Below are positions 1 to 8,611 of a DNA stretch of 64,000 nucleotides, one piece after another; positions within the stretch are counted from its first letter, which is position 1, and the number at the start of each line of letters is the position of its first letter. Under the pieces are notes generated by a model that saw nothing but the letters and a program-made list of their open reading frames with translations, had not been told where the DNA came from and searched no databases. The stretch spans positions 1 through 64,000 of the forward strand of contig CAJUQT010000018.1 of the NCBI GenBank assembly GCA_910588225.1. The letters are read 5' to 3'. The stretch is from an uncultured Acetatifactor sp. Lineage in GTDB: Bacteria; Bacillota; Clostridia; Lachnospirales; Lachnospiraceae. The position numbers were made by a program, and so were the translations under genes.

Positions 1-20
1 GGGATTTCGCCCTGCCGGGG

Positions 21-67
21 GCAAATTTGCGCCTGCGCAAATTTACAGTCCGAAAAAACCGGACTGT
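21..67 (+). other. oriT-like tandem inverted repeats
   Basis: Two adjacent perfect hairpins are visible: AAATTTGCGC (23-32) with GCGCAAATTT (35-44), then ACAGTCCG (45-52) with CGGACTGT (60-67) around an A-rich loop. They lie about 125 bases upstream of a relaxase gene. Transfer origins of mobilizable elements often sit just upstream of the relaxase and contain such repeats next to the nick site. Calling this oriT is inference; the nick site cannot be placed from sequence alone. Confidence 0.45.
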
Positions 68-192
68 ATTTCTCCATGCCGCCCAAAGGACGGGCGCATG
101 AATGACGTTGCTGCTCACGGCTACATTTCAGGGCAGATGTGTAGCAACGTTTGGTGGCGGTTTATCTGCTGTGGAAAGGAGAGAGGCATCTA

Positions 193-1776
193 ATGAGAAG
201 AAATTCATTTATAGAAATGGCAAAGCTGCATAACTTATCGGGGCGCATCACTTATATTTCAAGCCATGCCAAGCAGGAGCATTTGTATGAAGTTTATGCA
301 ACGGAGCCGGACAGAGAATTTTGGCGGGAACTTGCCAAATGTAATCAGGAAGAATTTGAAAAAAGCGGGACAAACGGAAAGTGTATTGAGGCAAGGGAGC
401 TGATGATTGCTCTGCCGGAAAGTTTTATCAATTATGATCATGATTACCTGCTGAAAAGCATGGTGGACAAATTTAAGGAAAAGTATGGTGTGGAGTGCTT
501 TGCTGCGCTTCATCATAATAAACGAAAAACGAACCTGCATATCCATATGATATTTGCGGAGAGAAAGCGGTTAGAGCAGCCGATAGAAAAAGTTGCCACC
601 CGGAATATGTTTTATGACGAGCAGGGACATCATGTGCGGACAAAGAAAGAGATACTTGACGGGGACGGGAATATCCGCAAAGGATGCAAAATCATTAAAA
701 AAGGCGAAGTATATGAGCGTAAGATTTTTACCGTCAAAGACGGACATTTCAAGCAGGAATCTTTTTTGGATGAAGCAAAGGTTTTTTATACGGATTTGAT
801 TAACCAGATGGTGATCGATGATAAGGATCGGCTCAGCATATTTGATAAAAATGGTCCGTACCTTGCGACAAAGAAGGTCGGCAAAAACAATCCGAAAGCG
901 GAGGAAATAAAGGCAGACAATGAAATCCGCATGGAATGGAACAGGGCTGTTGACCATGCGGTTGTAAGTGGCATACCCGAAGCGGAGATTTTGGAGTTAA
1001 AGAAAACAGAGATTACAGATAGGGTAAAGGAATCCGTGGAGCAGAACGGCAGTAAGCCGGAACTGTTCGGGGATATTGTCAGAATGGCGATTGCACTGTT
1101 AGAGCGACTGATTGCAAAGGCTATACAGAAGGTAATGGATTTTGCTGGAAAAGTTGTTGGAAAAGCTGTTGATGCTGTAAAGGAAACGCTGAAAGAAACG
1201 GAAAGCCATATCCATGCAAAAGACGAGCCGTTAGACCAACCGGAACGGAAAAAGATACCGCTTCCTGTAAATTCACACTGGAAGGAAGTGGCGACAGAAA
1301 AACTGCCGCAGCCAAAGCCTTCTGTGCTTGCAGGTAAATATTCCCGACTGAAAGAAATTGACAACAGACTCAAAGACCAGAACGAGGCAATTTTTGAGCG
1401 TGAGAAAAAGCGAGATAAGCTGAAAAAGGAACTGTCTGAATGTACGAATATTTTCAAGGGCGGTAGGCGTAAGGAGTTGAAGCAGGAGATTGACGGAATT
1501 GACATCCAGATTTCAAATATGAAAAAGCGGCTTTCATCTATCGTGAAGGAATACAAATTTGATTCTGTGCAAGTGTTTTATAAGGAATTTAAAGCAGCCA
1601 AGAGTGAGTATCTTGATTATAAAGCGGTTCGTGCAGAGTGGGAGAAAACCTACGGTGAAAAAGTGGTGGATACCATGAGCATCAGAGACAGGCTCAAGCA
1701 AAAAGAACAGATAGTAAAGGAAAGAGAAACAGGTAAGGTGTATCAGGCAAAGCGGAAAGAAAAAGAGGAGAGATAG
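193..1776 (+). CDS. MobA/MobL-family relaxase
   Basis: This is probably the DNA-nicking relaxase of a mobilizable element; it would cut at oriT and pilot the strand during conjugation. The histidine metal-binding motif of Mob relaxases is visible at residues about 107-118 (HH, then N-x-H-I-H). The C-terminal third (from about residue 380) is rich in K and E and probably coiled coil. The start at 193 is chosen over one 42 bases upstream because AAAGGAGAG stands just before it. It is 527 residues. The adjacent inverted repeats (21-67) support a mob module. No integrase or replication gene is in view, so the rest of the element must lie to the left or be lost. The family call is firm; the type of element is not known. 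Confidence 0.8.
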   Translation: MRRNSFIEMAKLHNLSGRITYISSHAKQEHLYEVYATEPDREFWRELAKCNQEEFEKSGTNGKCIEARELMIALPESFINYDHDYLLKSMVDKFKEKYGVECFAALHHNKRKTNLHIHMIFAERKRLEQPIEKVATRNMFYDEQGHHVRTKKEILDGDGNIRKGCKIIKKGEVYERKIFTVKDGHFKQESFLDEAKVFYTDLINQMVIDDKDRLSIFDKNGPYLATKKVGKNNPKAEEIKADNEIRMEWNRAVDHAVVSGIPEAEILELKKTEITDRVKESVEQNGSKPELFGDIVRMAIALLERLIAKAIQKVMDFAGKVVGKAVDAVKETLKETESHIHAKDEPLDQPERKKIPLPVNSHWKEVATEKLPQPKPSVLAGKYSRLKEIDNRLKDQNEAIFEREKKRDKLKKELSECTNIFKGGRRKELKQEIDGIDIQISNMKKRLSSIVKEYKFDSVQVFYKEFKAAKSEYLDYKAVRAEWEKTYGEKVVDTMSIRDRLKQKEQIVKERETGKVYQAKRKEKEER

Positions 1777-1784
1777 AAAAGGAT

Positions 1785-1810
1785 GGGCAGATGGTATCCT
1801 GTATCTGCCC
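1785..1810 (+). terminator. hairpin after relaxase gene
   Basis: GGGCAGAT (1785-1792) pairs perfectly with ATCTGCCC (1803-1810), nine bases after the relaxase stop codon, followed by GGTAACTTTTG. It may be a terminator, though the T-run is weak. The remaining bases to 1968 form the leader of the next operon; I could not place a convincing promoter there. Confidence 0.45.
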
Positions 1811-1968
1811 GGTAACTTTTGTGTGTAAGCGCACTTCATGGTTCATGACAAGGCTCATGCCATTTGGATTCATTCCAGACTTGACTTAATATTGTAAAAA
1901 TTTGAATTGTACAGAGAAGTATATATAGGTAAAATGAAAGTTGAAAATAAGTTTGGGAGGGAATCAAG

Positions 1969-3459
1969 ATGAGTGAAATTTATGACCTGCGAAGTGCGTT
2001 AGAATTTTTAAAAACACAACCTGAGCAGCTTGTGGAAACAAATATAGAGGCCGATCTGAATGCAGAGATCTCAGGCATTTATCGGTATGTCGGCGCGGGC
2101 GGAACCGTACAGCGCCCGACGAGGGAGAATGGTCCGGCCATGCTGTTTCATCATGTGAAAGGGTTTCCGGGCAGCAGCGTTGTGACAGGTATGCTTGCAA
2201 GTCGTAAAAGAGTAGGTATGCTTCTGGGTACGGATTACAAAAGGCTGGGGTGGTATTTGCGGGATGCGGTAAAGAATCCGATTGCGCCGAAGATGATTGA
2301 AGGGGAGGCCCCTTGTCAGGAATGTATCTATCGTGCAGAGGATCCGGACTTTGACCTTCGGAAATTGGTTCCGGCGCCTACCAATACGCCGGAAGATGCC
2401 GGGCCGTATGTGACTATGGGACTTTGTGTGGGATCAGATCCGGAAAACGGGGATACGGATGTCACCATCCATCGCCTCTGTATTCAATCCAGAGATGAGA
2501 TGACCATGTGGATTACGCCTGGTTCCCGTCATTTGGGGGCATTTTGGGAAAAGTATTTGAAGCTGAACAAGCCGATGCCGATTTCCGTGAGCATTGGACT
2601 GGATCCCGCAGTCTATATGTCTGCCGGATTTGAACCACCAACGACGCCGATTGGATTTAATGAGTTACAGATTGCAGGAGCTCTGCGCAGCAGACCGGTA
2701 GAACTGGCAAACTGTGTATCCATTCCCGAGACATGTATTGCTCATGCGGAGTATGTCATTGAGGGTGAATTGATTCCGGGTATTACCATGCGTGAAGATA
2801 AAAATACCAATACAGGGAAGGCTATGCCGGAGTTCCCGGGTTATACGGGAGACGCAAAGGGGGATGATCTTCCGGCGTTTCTTCCGGTGATTAAAGTCAA
2901 GGCAGTGACAACGAGGAAGAATCCGATTATGCAGAGCTGCATTGGTCCCAGTCATGAGCATGTATCTATGGCGGGGATTCCAACAGAGGCAAGTGTGATT
3001 GATATGATTGAGCGGGCTATGCCCGGACGAGTCATCAATGTACATGCGGCGCCCTGTGGCGGGGGAAAATTTGTCACGATTATTCAGTTTCGCAAGAATA
3101 ATATCAATGATGAAGGACGGCAGCGACAGGCGGCATTGCTTGCGTTTGCTGCGTTCAGTGAGATGAAACATGTTTTTCTGGTAGATGAAGATGTGGATAT
3201 TTTTGATATGAGCGATGTGATGTGGGCTATGACGACCAGATTTCAGGGAGATGTGGATTTTATTCCGATTCCGGGTGTTCATACTCATGTGCTTGATCCC
3301 TCCAATGCTCCGGCATACAATCCGTTTATCCGGACACATGGTATTGCATGTAAGGCAATTTTTGACTGCACGGTGCCATACACGATGAAGGATGAATTTG
3401 TCCGTTGCCAGTTCCTTGAAGTAGATCCGGCTAAGTGGGTGCCAGAGCTTTTTCAGTAA
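1969..3459 (+). CDS. lpdC: UbiD-family gallate decarboxylase, catalytic subunit (LpdC-like)
   Basis: This 496-residue UbiD-family enzyme should remove CO2 from a hydroxylated aromatic acid using prenylated FMN. The N-terminal block with SGIYRYVGAGGTVQRP and the later blocks AMPEFPGY and EHVSMAGIPTEAS match, as I recall them, the LpdC/BsdC group (gallate or phenolic acid decarboxylases) rather than the ubiquinone UbiD. The active-site region of the family (E-x-x-x-EG) is seen as AEYVIEGEL near residue 265. A GGGAGG site precedes the ATG. It is followed by its cofactor enzyme UbiX and by an LpdD-like gene, the standard three-gene set. The tannase 3.5 kb downstream points to gallate, giving pyrogallol; protocatechuate or 4-hydroxybenzoate remain possible substrates. 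Confidence 0.85.
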   Translation: MSEIYDLRSALEFLKTQPEQLVETNIEADLNAEISGIYRYVGAGGTVQRPTRENGPAMLFHHVKGFPGSSVVTGMLASRKRVGMLLGTDYKRLGWYLRDAVKNPIAPKMIEGEAPCQECIYRAEDPDFDLRKLVPAPTNTPEDAGPYVTMGLCVGSDPENGDTDVTIHRLCIQSRDEMTMWITPGSRHLGAFWEKYLKLNKPMPISVSIGLDPAVYMSAGFEPPTTPIGFNELQIAGALRSRPVELANCVSIPETCIAHAEYVIEGELIPGITMREDKNTNTGKAMPEFPGYTGDAKGDDLPAFLPVIKVKAVTTRKNPIMQSCIGPSHEHVSMAGIPTEASVIDMIERAMPGRVINVHAAPCGGGKFVTIIQFRKNNINDEGRQRQAALLAFAAFSEMKHVFLVDEDVDIFDMSDVMWAMTTRFQGDVDFIPIPGVHTHVLDPSNAPAYNPFIRTHGIACKAIFDCTVPYTMKDEFVRCQFLEVDPAKWVPELFQ

Positions 3460-3485
3460 ATTTTACATGTGTTGGGAGACAGTTA

Positions 3486-4073
3486 ATGAGAATCATAGTG
3501 GGCGTGACAGGCGCAAGCGGCGTAGAGATGGGATATTTCCTGGTAAAAGCGCTGCGTAGCGTGGAAAATATGGAGATTTATCTGATTCTCAGTGAAGGGG
3601 CTAAGCTGACTTGGGGATTAGAATGTGACAGGCCGCTTAAGGAGCTTTATGATATGGCGGACTGTGTATTGGACAATGGAAATCTGGCGGCATGTATTTC
3701 CAGCGGTTCCTTTGTAACAGATGGCATGATCGTCATGCCCTGCAGTATGAAAAGCCTTGCCGGCATTGTAAGCGGGTATGCGGATAATCTGATTAACCGT
3801 GCTGCGGATGTGTGTATGAAAGAAGGGCGCAAGCTAGTCCTTGTGCCAAGAGAGATGCCGTTTTCGCGGCTGCATCTGCGCAATTTAAAGGAAGCGGCAG
3901 ATCTTGGCTGTGCCATTGTGCCGCCTATGCTGACTTTTTATAATGGGGGAACGACCATGGAGGATCAGATCAACCATGTGGCAGGGAAGGTTTTGATGCA
4001 GTTTGGTATTATCTATGACAAGTTTAAACCATGGAAAGGAAGCGGTGAAGATGAAGGAAACGAAAGTATATGA
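3486..4073 (+). CDS. ubiX: UbiX-family flavin prenyltransferase (LpdB-like)
   Basis: It makes prenylated FMN from FMN and dimethylallyl phosphate, the cofactor that the UbiD enzyme upstream needs. The family signature GVTGASG is at residues 5-11, and the C-terminal blocks VMPCSMKSLAGI and VPREMPFSRLHLRNL are typical. It is 195 residues, the usual length. The start is set at 3486, where TTGGGAGACAG precedes it; a longer reading from 3435 would overlap lpdC without need. The stop overlaps the next gene by 23 bases, so the three genes are probably translationally coupled. Confidence 0.9.
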   Translation: MRIIVGVTGASGVEMGYFLVKALRSVENMEIYLILSEGAKLTWGLECDRPLKELYDMADCVLDNGNLAACISSGSFVTDGMIVMPCSMKSLAGIVSGYADNLINRAADVCMKEGRKLVLVPREMPFSRLHLRNLKEAADLGCAIVPPMLTFYNGGTTMEDQINHVAGKVLMQFGIIYDKFKPWKGSGEDEGNESI

Positions 4074-4437
4074 GGAGTACGTGTTTGAAAACTGTCCGCT
4101 GATTTGTCGCGTCATATCGATGGGGAAAGATTATACAGTTACGGTTTGCGGAGGAACTTTGCCGCATATCGGCAGCGCGGTTATGGCACAGGCAAGACCC
4201 AGTCTTACCGGGCAGGGGATAAGCGCCACTTCATCCGTACTTAATTGCGTTGGACATAAGGACGAGGCCGTTGCCCGTATGTTTGCTGAGAAAATTGCGG
4301 TTTATGGAAATTGTACGGTTGTGTGCGTTTGCGGTATTCATCTGGATAATATCTCAGAAGAGCAGCTTGCAAGGGTACAGGAATGCTGTGAACGTCTGAT
4401 AAAATGTGCCCTTGTGGATATGAAGAATATGAAATAG
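4051..4437 (+). CDS. lpdD: LpdD-like prenylated-flavin accessory protein
   Basis: This 128-residue protein resembles the small third subunit (LpdD/BsdD/YclD type) that accompanies UbiD-UbiX aromatic acid decarboxylases and is thought to help deliver prenylated FMN. The block CGGTLPHIGSAVMAQARPSL in the middle is the family's conserved part; many cysteines follow. The start is taken at 4051, inside the end of ubiX, after GGAAGCGGTGAAG. It is the last gene before a strong terminator. In known clusters LpdD is always next to the decarboxylase, which agrees here. Confidence 0.8.
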   Translation: MKETKVYEEYVFENCPLICRVISMGKDYTVTVCGGTLPHIGSAVMAQARPSLTGQGISATSSVLNCVGHKDEAVARMFAEKIAVYGNCTVVCVCGIHLDNISEEQLARVQECCERLIKCALVDMKNMK

Positions 4438-4447
4438 GAAATTTTGT

Positions 4448-4483
4448 ACTCCGCTCCGGATATCAGAGAGCGGAGTTTGTTTA
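4448..4483 (+). terminator. terminator of the decarboxylase operon, possibly bidirectional
   Basis: ACTCCGCTC (4448-4456) pairs perfectly with GAGCGGAGT (4468-4476), followed by TTGTTT. It sits 10 bases after lpdD and overlaps the end of the convergent LysR gene, so it may serve both. Confidence 0.75.
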
Positions 4484-5443
4484 AACATAAGGATGCTCGG
4501 CGGAGCCTGGCATCCGTTGTTTTTTGATACACCGGCATTGGCAGAAGTTGACAAAATTCTGTGCGGATTTTGATAAACGGCTGTTTGCCAGATAACAGAG
4601 CGAAATCTGAGAATTGATATTGGGCGTAAGCTCAACGGGCATCCAGGGGCGTTCTTCATCGGCAGGGGCGAATTTCGGCGGAGCAACGTGAAGATTTGTC
4701 AACAGGGCAATATAATCACCGGTTGATACCATGTCGAGGAGACTTTCGATTCTATGGCTGGTAAAGGAGATATTGGGGATGAAGCCAGAGGCCTGACAGG
4801 CGTTGACACTCATCTCATACAGAAGAGTTCCCTCTTTGATCAGGCAGAAGTTCTCATCCTTTAAGTCCCGTAAAGTGACCTGTATATTATCAGCGAGCGG
4901 ATGCCCGCAGGGCAGCACGGCGATGAGGTGGTCCTGAACAAAAGGGAGTCGTACAACTTCTTGGTCATCCAGAAAATTTTTTTCAAAGTCAAGTTTGGAT
5001 TCCCTGAAAAAGATCAATTCACATTTCTTTTCCCAAAGCAGATGTAACAGGTTTTGCGAATCTTCTTCCAGAATGGTTACATGACTGTCAGGATATTCAT
5101 TTTGAAAGGCGGCTAGCAGGCCGATGATGCCATATTGTGCCATAGGGGGAATTGTGCCGAGTGTCATGATTCCTTTTTCGCGGTTCTGCATCTGCATCAG
5201 GAGAGAGGAATATTCAAATTCGGAACGGGTGATGCTTAGAGCATGGGGAAGCAGGGCTTTTCCATATTCTGTAAGCTCTACACGGCGTGTAGAACGATCG
5301 AAAAGCGGAACGCCAAGTTCGCTTTCCATGGTCTTGATGTGTTTTGATAAGGTTGATTGGTTCATATATAGACGCTCTGCTGCTTCCATATAATTCTTTT
5401 CTTCGGCGAGTACAGCAAATTCACGATAAAACAATGTGTTCAT
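4481..5443 (-). CDS. LysR-family transcriptional regulator
   Basis: This 320-residue protein has the LysR layout: an N-terminal winged helix-turn-helix (about residues 2-60, with AAERLYMNQSTLSKHIKTME) and an effector-binding domain from about residue 90. It lies convergent to the decarboxylase genes and divergent from the transporter-tannase genes, with 126 bases between the start codons. LysR regulators usually act on the divergent promoter, so control of the transporter and tannase by an aromatic acid such as gallate is a reasonable inference; in lactobacilli a LysR regulator (LpdR/TanR type) controls such genes. The true ligand is unknown. Confidence 0.85.
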   Translation of the reverse strand: MNTLFYREFAVLAEEKNYMEAAERLYMNQSTLSKHIKTMESELGVPLFDRSTRRVELTEYGKALLPHALSITRSEFEYSSLLMQMQNREKGIMTLGTIPPMAQYGIIGLLAAFQNEYPDSHVTILEEDSQNLLHLLWEKKCELIFFRESKLDFEKNFLDDQEVVRLPFVQDHLIAVLPCGHPLADNIQVTLRDLKDENFCLIKEGTLLYEMSVNACQASGFIPNISFTSHRIESLLDMVSTGDYIALLTNLHVAPPKFAPADEERPWMPVELTPNINSQISLCYLANSRLSKSAQNFVNFCQCRCIKKQRMPGSAEHPYV

Positions 5444-5503
5444 GACAAATCTCCAATCATAAAAACTTATTCCAATTACGACTAAATCTTAGAAGAAATC
5501 GAA

Positions 5504-5531
5504 TTGCTTGTCAAGTTCATTTTCTTATAAT
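5504..5531 (+). promoter_or_regulatory. candidate promoter for transporter-tannase
   Basis: TTGCTT (5504-5509), a 16-base spacer and TATAAT (5526-5531) lie in the LysR divergent region, 38 bases before the transporter start, whose AAGGAGGAAA site is at 5556-5565. The region is a plausible LysR target; no clear T-N11-A box could be singled out. Confidence 0.55.
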
Positions 5532-5569
5532 TTAAGGTATAAGAAAACTTTAAAGAAGGAGGAAATGTT

Positions 5570-6889
5570 ATGGGGAACAGAAAGAAAGTACCGTTGCTCA
5601 ATAAGGTGGCTTACGGTGTTGGCACAGGAGGGGGATGTGTATTCAATCAGATCGCAGCAGCCTTTTTGCTTAATTACTATACGGACACAGCATTGATTGG
5701 CGCAGGAGCGATTGCGACCATGTTTTTGGTCTGTCGTATCTTTGACGGTATTACAGACCTGTTGATGGGAGCGATTGTCGATAAAACCTCTACGAAGTGG
5801 GGGAAAGCCCGTCCGTGGCTGATCGCATCAGCTCCGCTGACATTGATTGGTATTGTACTTCTTATGAATGTACCGATAGCAATTTGGAGATAGTGGTAAG
5901 CTGGTATATGCGTATGTTACATATATTTTCATGAACTGTATCGTGTATACTATTTATGGTATTTCCAACACAGCTTTGTTGCCGTTGATGACGCATGATT
6001 CGGGAGAATCCACGATGCTGGCAACTTTCTCTGCGGTTGGTAACAATCTGATCGGTCTGATTGCGGCTCTGCGATCACGCCGTTGGTTCTGAACTGTGGC
6101 TGGAAAGTTTCCAGCGTTGTTTTAGGCGCCGTGGCCTGTGTTCTGATTCTTTTTTCGGCATTGATTAACAAAGAGGTGGATGTGGAAGCGAACGGGCCTT
6201 CCAGGGAAACACTTCCCATGAGCCAACAGCTTCCGGCGGTACTGAAAAATAAATATTTCTGGCTGTTGCTTCTGATCGGTGTATTTTCTCTTCTGATGAA
6301 TGCGAATGCAATTGGCGGACAAATCTTTTTCTGCAATGAGGTTCTTGGGAACCCGATGTTCATGTCTGCGTTGATGGTTGCGGGTCAGCTGCCGGGTATT
6401 TTTATTTTATTTGCCCTGCCGGCCATTTCCAAACGTTGGAGTAAGCAGATGTTTCTGCTGATCGGGGCAGTACTTCTTATTGTTGGATTTGCTATTACGG
6501 GCTTTGCAGGAAATAACACAACCATGATTGTTGTCGGTACTGTTATCCGTTCTCTTGGTGCGGGGCCGTTGTTGAGCGCAGTATTTGCCCTTGTACCGGA
6601 TGTGGTTGAGTATGGATATTGGAAATACGGAGTTCATTCTGAAGGGCTGATCTTCTTCGCGCAGTCCATTGGTTCCAAAGTCGGCATCGGACTGGGAAGT
6701 GCCCTGACCGGCTGGATTCTGGCGGCGGTAGGTTATATGCCCGGTACAGAAGAGTCGGAGACTGTTATAAATGCCATTCGATTTGATTATATCTGGCCTG
6801 GAGCAATATTAGGTGTGGTCATTCTGATTATCGTAATGATGCTCAATGTAGAAAAATATGCGTCGGAATATCAGAAACCGGAGAAGTAA
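5570..6889 (+). pseudogene. GPH/MFS-type sugar or aromatic transporter, two compensating frameshifts
   Basis: The translated pieces form one MelB-like (glycoside-pentoside-hexuronide) symporter of about 440 residues: VAYGVGTGGGCVFNQIAAAF at the start, then FDGITDLLMGAIVDKTSTKWGKARPW, the family's loop motif. Reading starts in one frame, stops at 5891, continues in the +1 frame from about 5885 (GDSGKLVYAYVTYIFMNC) to about 6065, then returns to the first frame (SAITPLVLNCGWK). One extra base near 5881 and one missing base near 6070 would explain this. The middle segment is well preserved, so the lesions are recent or are sequence errors. It sits between LysR and tannase and probably imported a tannin, galloyl sugar or phenolic acid; the substrate is inference. 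Confidence 0.8.
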
Positions 6890-6963
6890 GTGCATTTTGT
6901 ACACGGAAATGAATCGGGTAACGGGCGTTTATCTGCGGAAACAAAGAAAAGGAGATGATATTA

Positions 6964-8436
6964 ATGGAAGATAAGATTTATTTTAATCCTGAATCCTATG
7001 AAGTGAAAACCTGTGAGCTGGATGGTAAAAGTATTACTTATCGTGCCTATGAAAATATCGTATATTGTGCCAATCCAGTTGATCCTATTCAAAAAATGAA
7101 TATCTATGTGCCAGAAGCACTGGCGCAGGGCGAAACGATTAACGGATTTATCTTAAAGACGGCGCCGATCTTTATGCCAAATACGGTGGGCGGTTATATG
7201 CCGGGACCGGCGGAGACTCCGGGACTTGACTTTCTTGGCAGAACAAATACGGTTTTTGAAGGTTTGCTGCACGGCTATGTGGTGGCGTGCGCGGGTGTTC
7301 GCGGACGAACCACCGGTATGGCAACGGACGAGTTTTTTGTAGGAAGCAAAACGGGAAACAATGCAACAGAGAACGGTAAAATGACAGGACGCGCACCGGC
7401 GTTGATCGTGGATATGAAGGCGGCGATCCGTTACCTGCGTCATAATAGAGATATGGTTCCGGGAAATGTGGAGCGCATTATTACCAATGGCACTAGTGCG
7501 GGCGGTGCGCTCTCAGCTATGACAGGAGCAAGTGGCAATAGTAAAGACTATGAACCGTATTTACAGGAAATCGGAGCCGCCAACGAGCGGGACGATATCT
7601 TTGCGGCGAGCTGCTATTGCCCGATTCACAATCTGGAGAATGCGGATGCGGCTTATGAATGGTTGTTCTATGGGCAAAATGAGTATAAAATGATGGAGTT
7701 TAAGGAAGTGGACGGGAAAGTGAAGCCTGTTCCGGTGAGCGGTCGGATGACAGAGAAGGAGGAGGCGCTTTCCGCAGAGTTAAAGAAACTGTTTCCTGCT
7801 TATTTGAATAGTCTTAACCTTAAAGATGCAGAAGGAAATTCGCTCACACTGGATGCGGAAGGGCATGGAAGTTTTGAAGAGCTGGTTAAAAAGTATATTG
7901 CCGGATCAGCCCAGAGAAAGCTGGATCATCCCGAGGAGGAAATCAGGCAGATGCTTGTTCCGGAGAGCGATATTCGCAAGCAGGTCAGCCTGACCATTAC
8001 GGATGGAAAGGTAACGGCAGTAGACCTTCCGGAGTACGTCAAGACAATTACACGCATGAAAAAAACTCCCGCTTTTGACGCCGTAGACCTCCACAGCCCT
8101 GAAAATGAGGAATTTGGTACAGAAACTGTTTTTGCAAGGCACTTTACCATTTTTTCAAAAGAGCACAGTGAGGTGAATGGTGGCTTGGCGGAAGATGGGA
8201 TAATTAAAATGCTTAATCCTACCCGTTATATCGGGGAAGCGGATACTGCAAAACATTGGAGAATTCGTCACGGTTCTTTTGACCGCGACACCTCGTTAGC
8301 AATCCCGGTAATTTTGGCTATTATGCTGGAAAATGCCGGATGTCAGGTGGACTTTCATCTTCCGTGGGGACTGCCGCATTCTGGAGACTATGATCTGCCG
8401 CAGTTGTTTGCGTGGATTGATGGGATTTGCCGATAA
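6964..8436 (+). CDS. tannase (tannin acyl hydrolase, TanB-type)
   Basis: The enzyme should hydrolyse galloyl esters and release gallic acid. The serine-hydrolase nucleophile motif GTSAGG has Ser near residue 178; near the C-terminus PHSGDYD carries the probable catalytic His (about 472), with Asp expected earlier. GVRGRTTGM and NTVGGY match bacterial tannases. It is 490 residues, close to the 469 of the lactobacillar enzyme. No clear signal peptide is present, so it is probably cytoplasmic and needs an importer. ATG at 6964 is used because AAAGGAG is correctly spaced from it; an ATG at 6955 is inside that site. With the decarboxylase set upstream it suggests a galloyl ester to gallate to pyrogallol route. 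Confidence 0.82.
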   Translation: MEDKIYFNPESYEVKTCELDGKSITYRAYENIVYCANPVDPIQKMNIYVPEALAQGETINGFILKTAPIFMPNTVGGYMPGPAETPGLDFLGRTNTVFEGLLHGYVVACAGVRGRTTGMATDEFFVGSKTGNNATENGKMTGRAPALIVDMKAAIRYLRHNRDMVPGNVERIITNGTSAGGALSAMTGASGNSKDYEPYLQEIGAANERDDIFAASCYCPIHNLENADAAYEWLFYGQNEYKMMEFKEVDGKVKPVPVSGRMTEKEEALSAELKKLFPAYLNSLNLKDAEGNSLTLDAEGHGSFEELVKKYIAGSAQRKLDHPEEEIRQMLVPESDIRKQVSLTITDGKVTAVDLPEYVKTITRMKKTPAFDAVDLHSPENEEFGTETVFARHFTIFSKEHSEVNGGLAEDGIIKMLNPTRYIGEADTAKHWRIRHGSFDRDTSLAIPVILAIMLENAGCQVDFHLPWGLPHSGDYDLPQLFAWIDGICR

Positions 8437-8500
8437 AATAGCGGTATCATAATAATCAGGAATCATCACATTGATGATTATGTGTTGTAAAGTGATAGGT

Positions 8501-8533
8501 AAAAGGCGGAGAATCAAGAGTTTTTCGCCTTTT
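8501..8533 (+). terminator. hairpin after tannase gene
   Basis: AAAAGGCG (8501-8508) pairs with CGCCTTTT (8526-8533) around a 17-base loop ending in TTTTT. It is a plausible terminator between tannase and the ABC genes, though the loop is long. Confidence 0.5.
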
Positions 8534-8611
8534 ATCATATGCCGATTGGAGAATCCGTTATTGTGAGGATGGACACCATGAGGGTTCTCATGGACGTGGA
8601 GGAAATTGACT

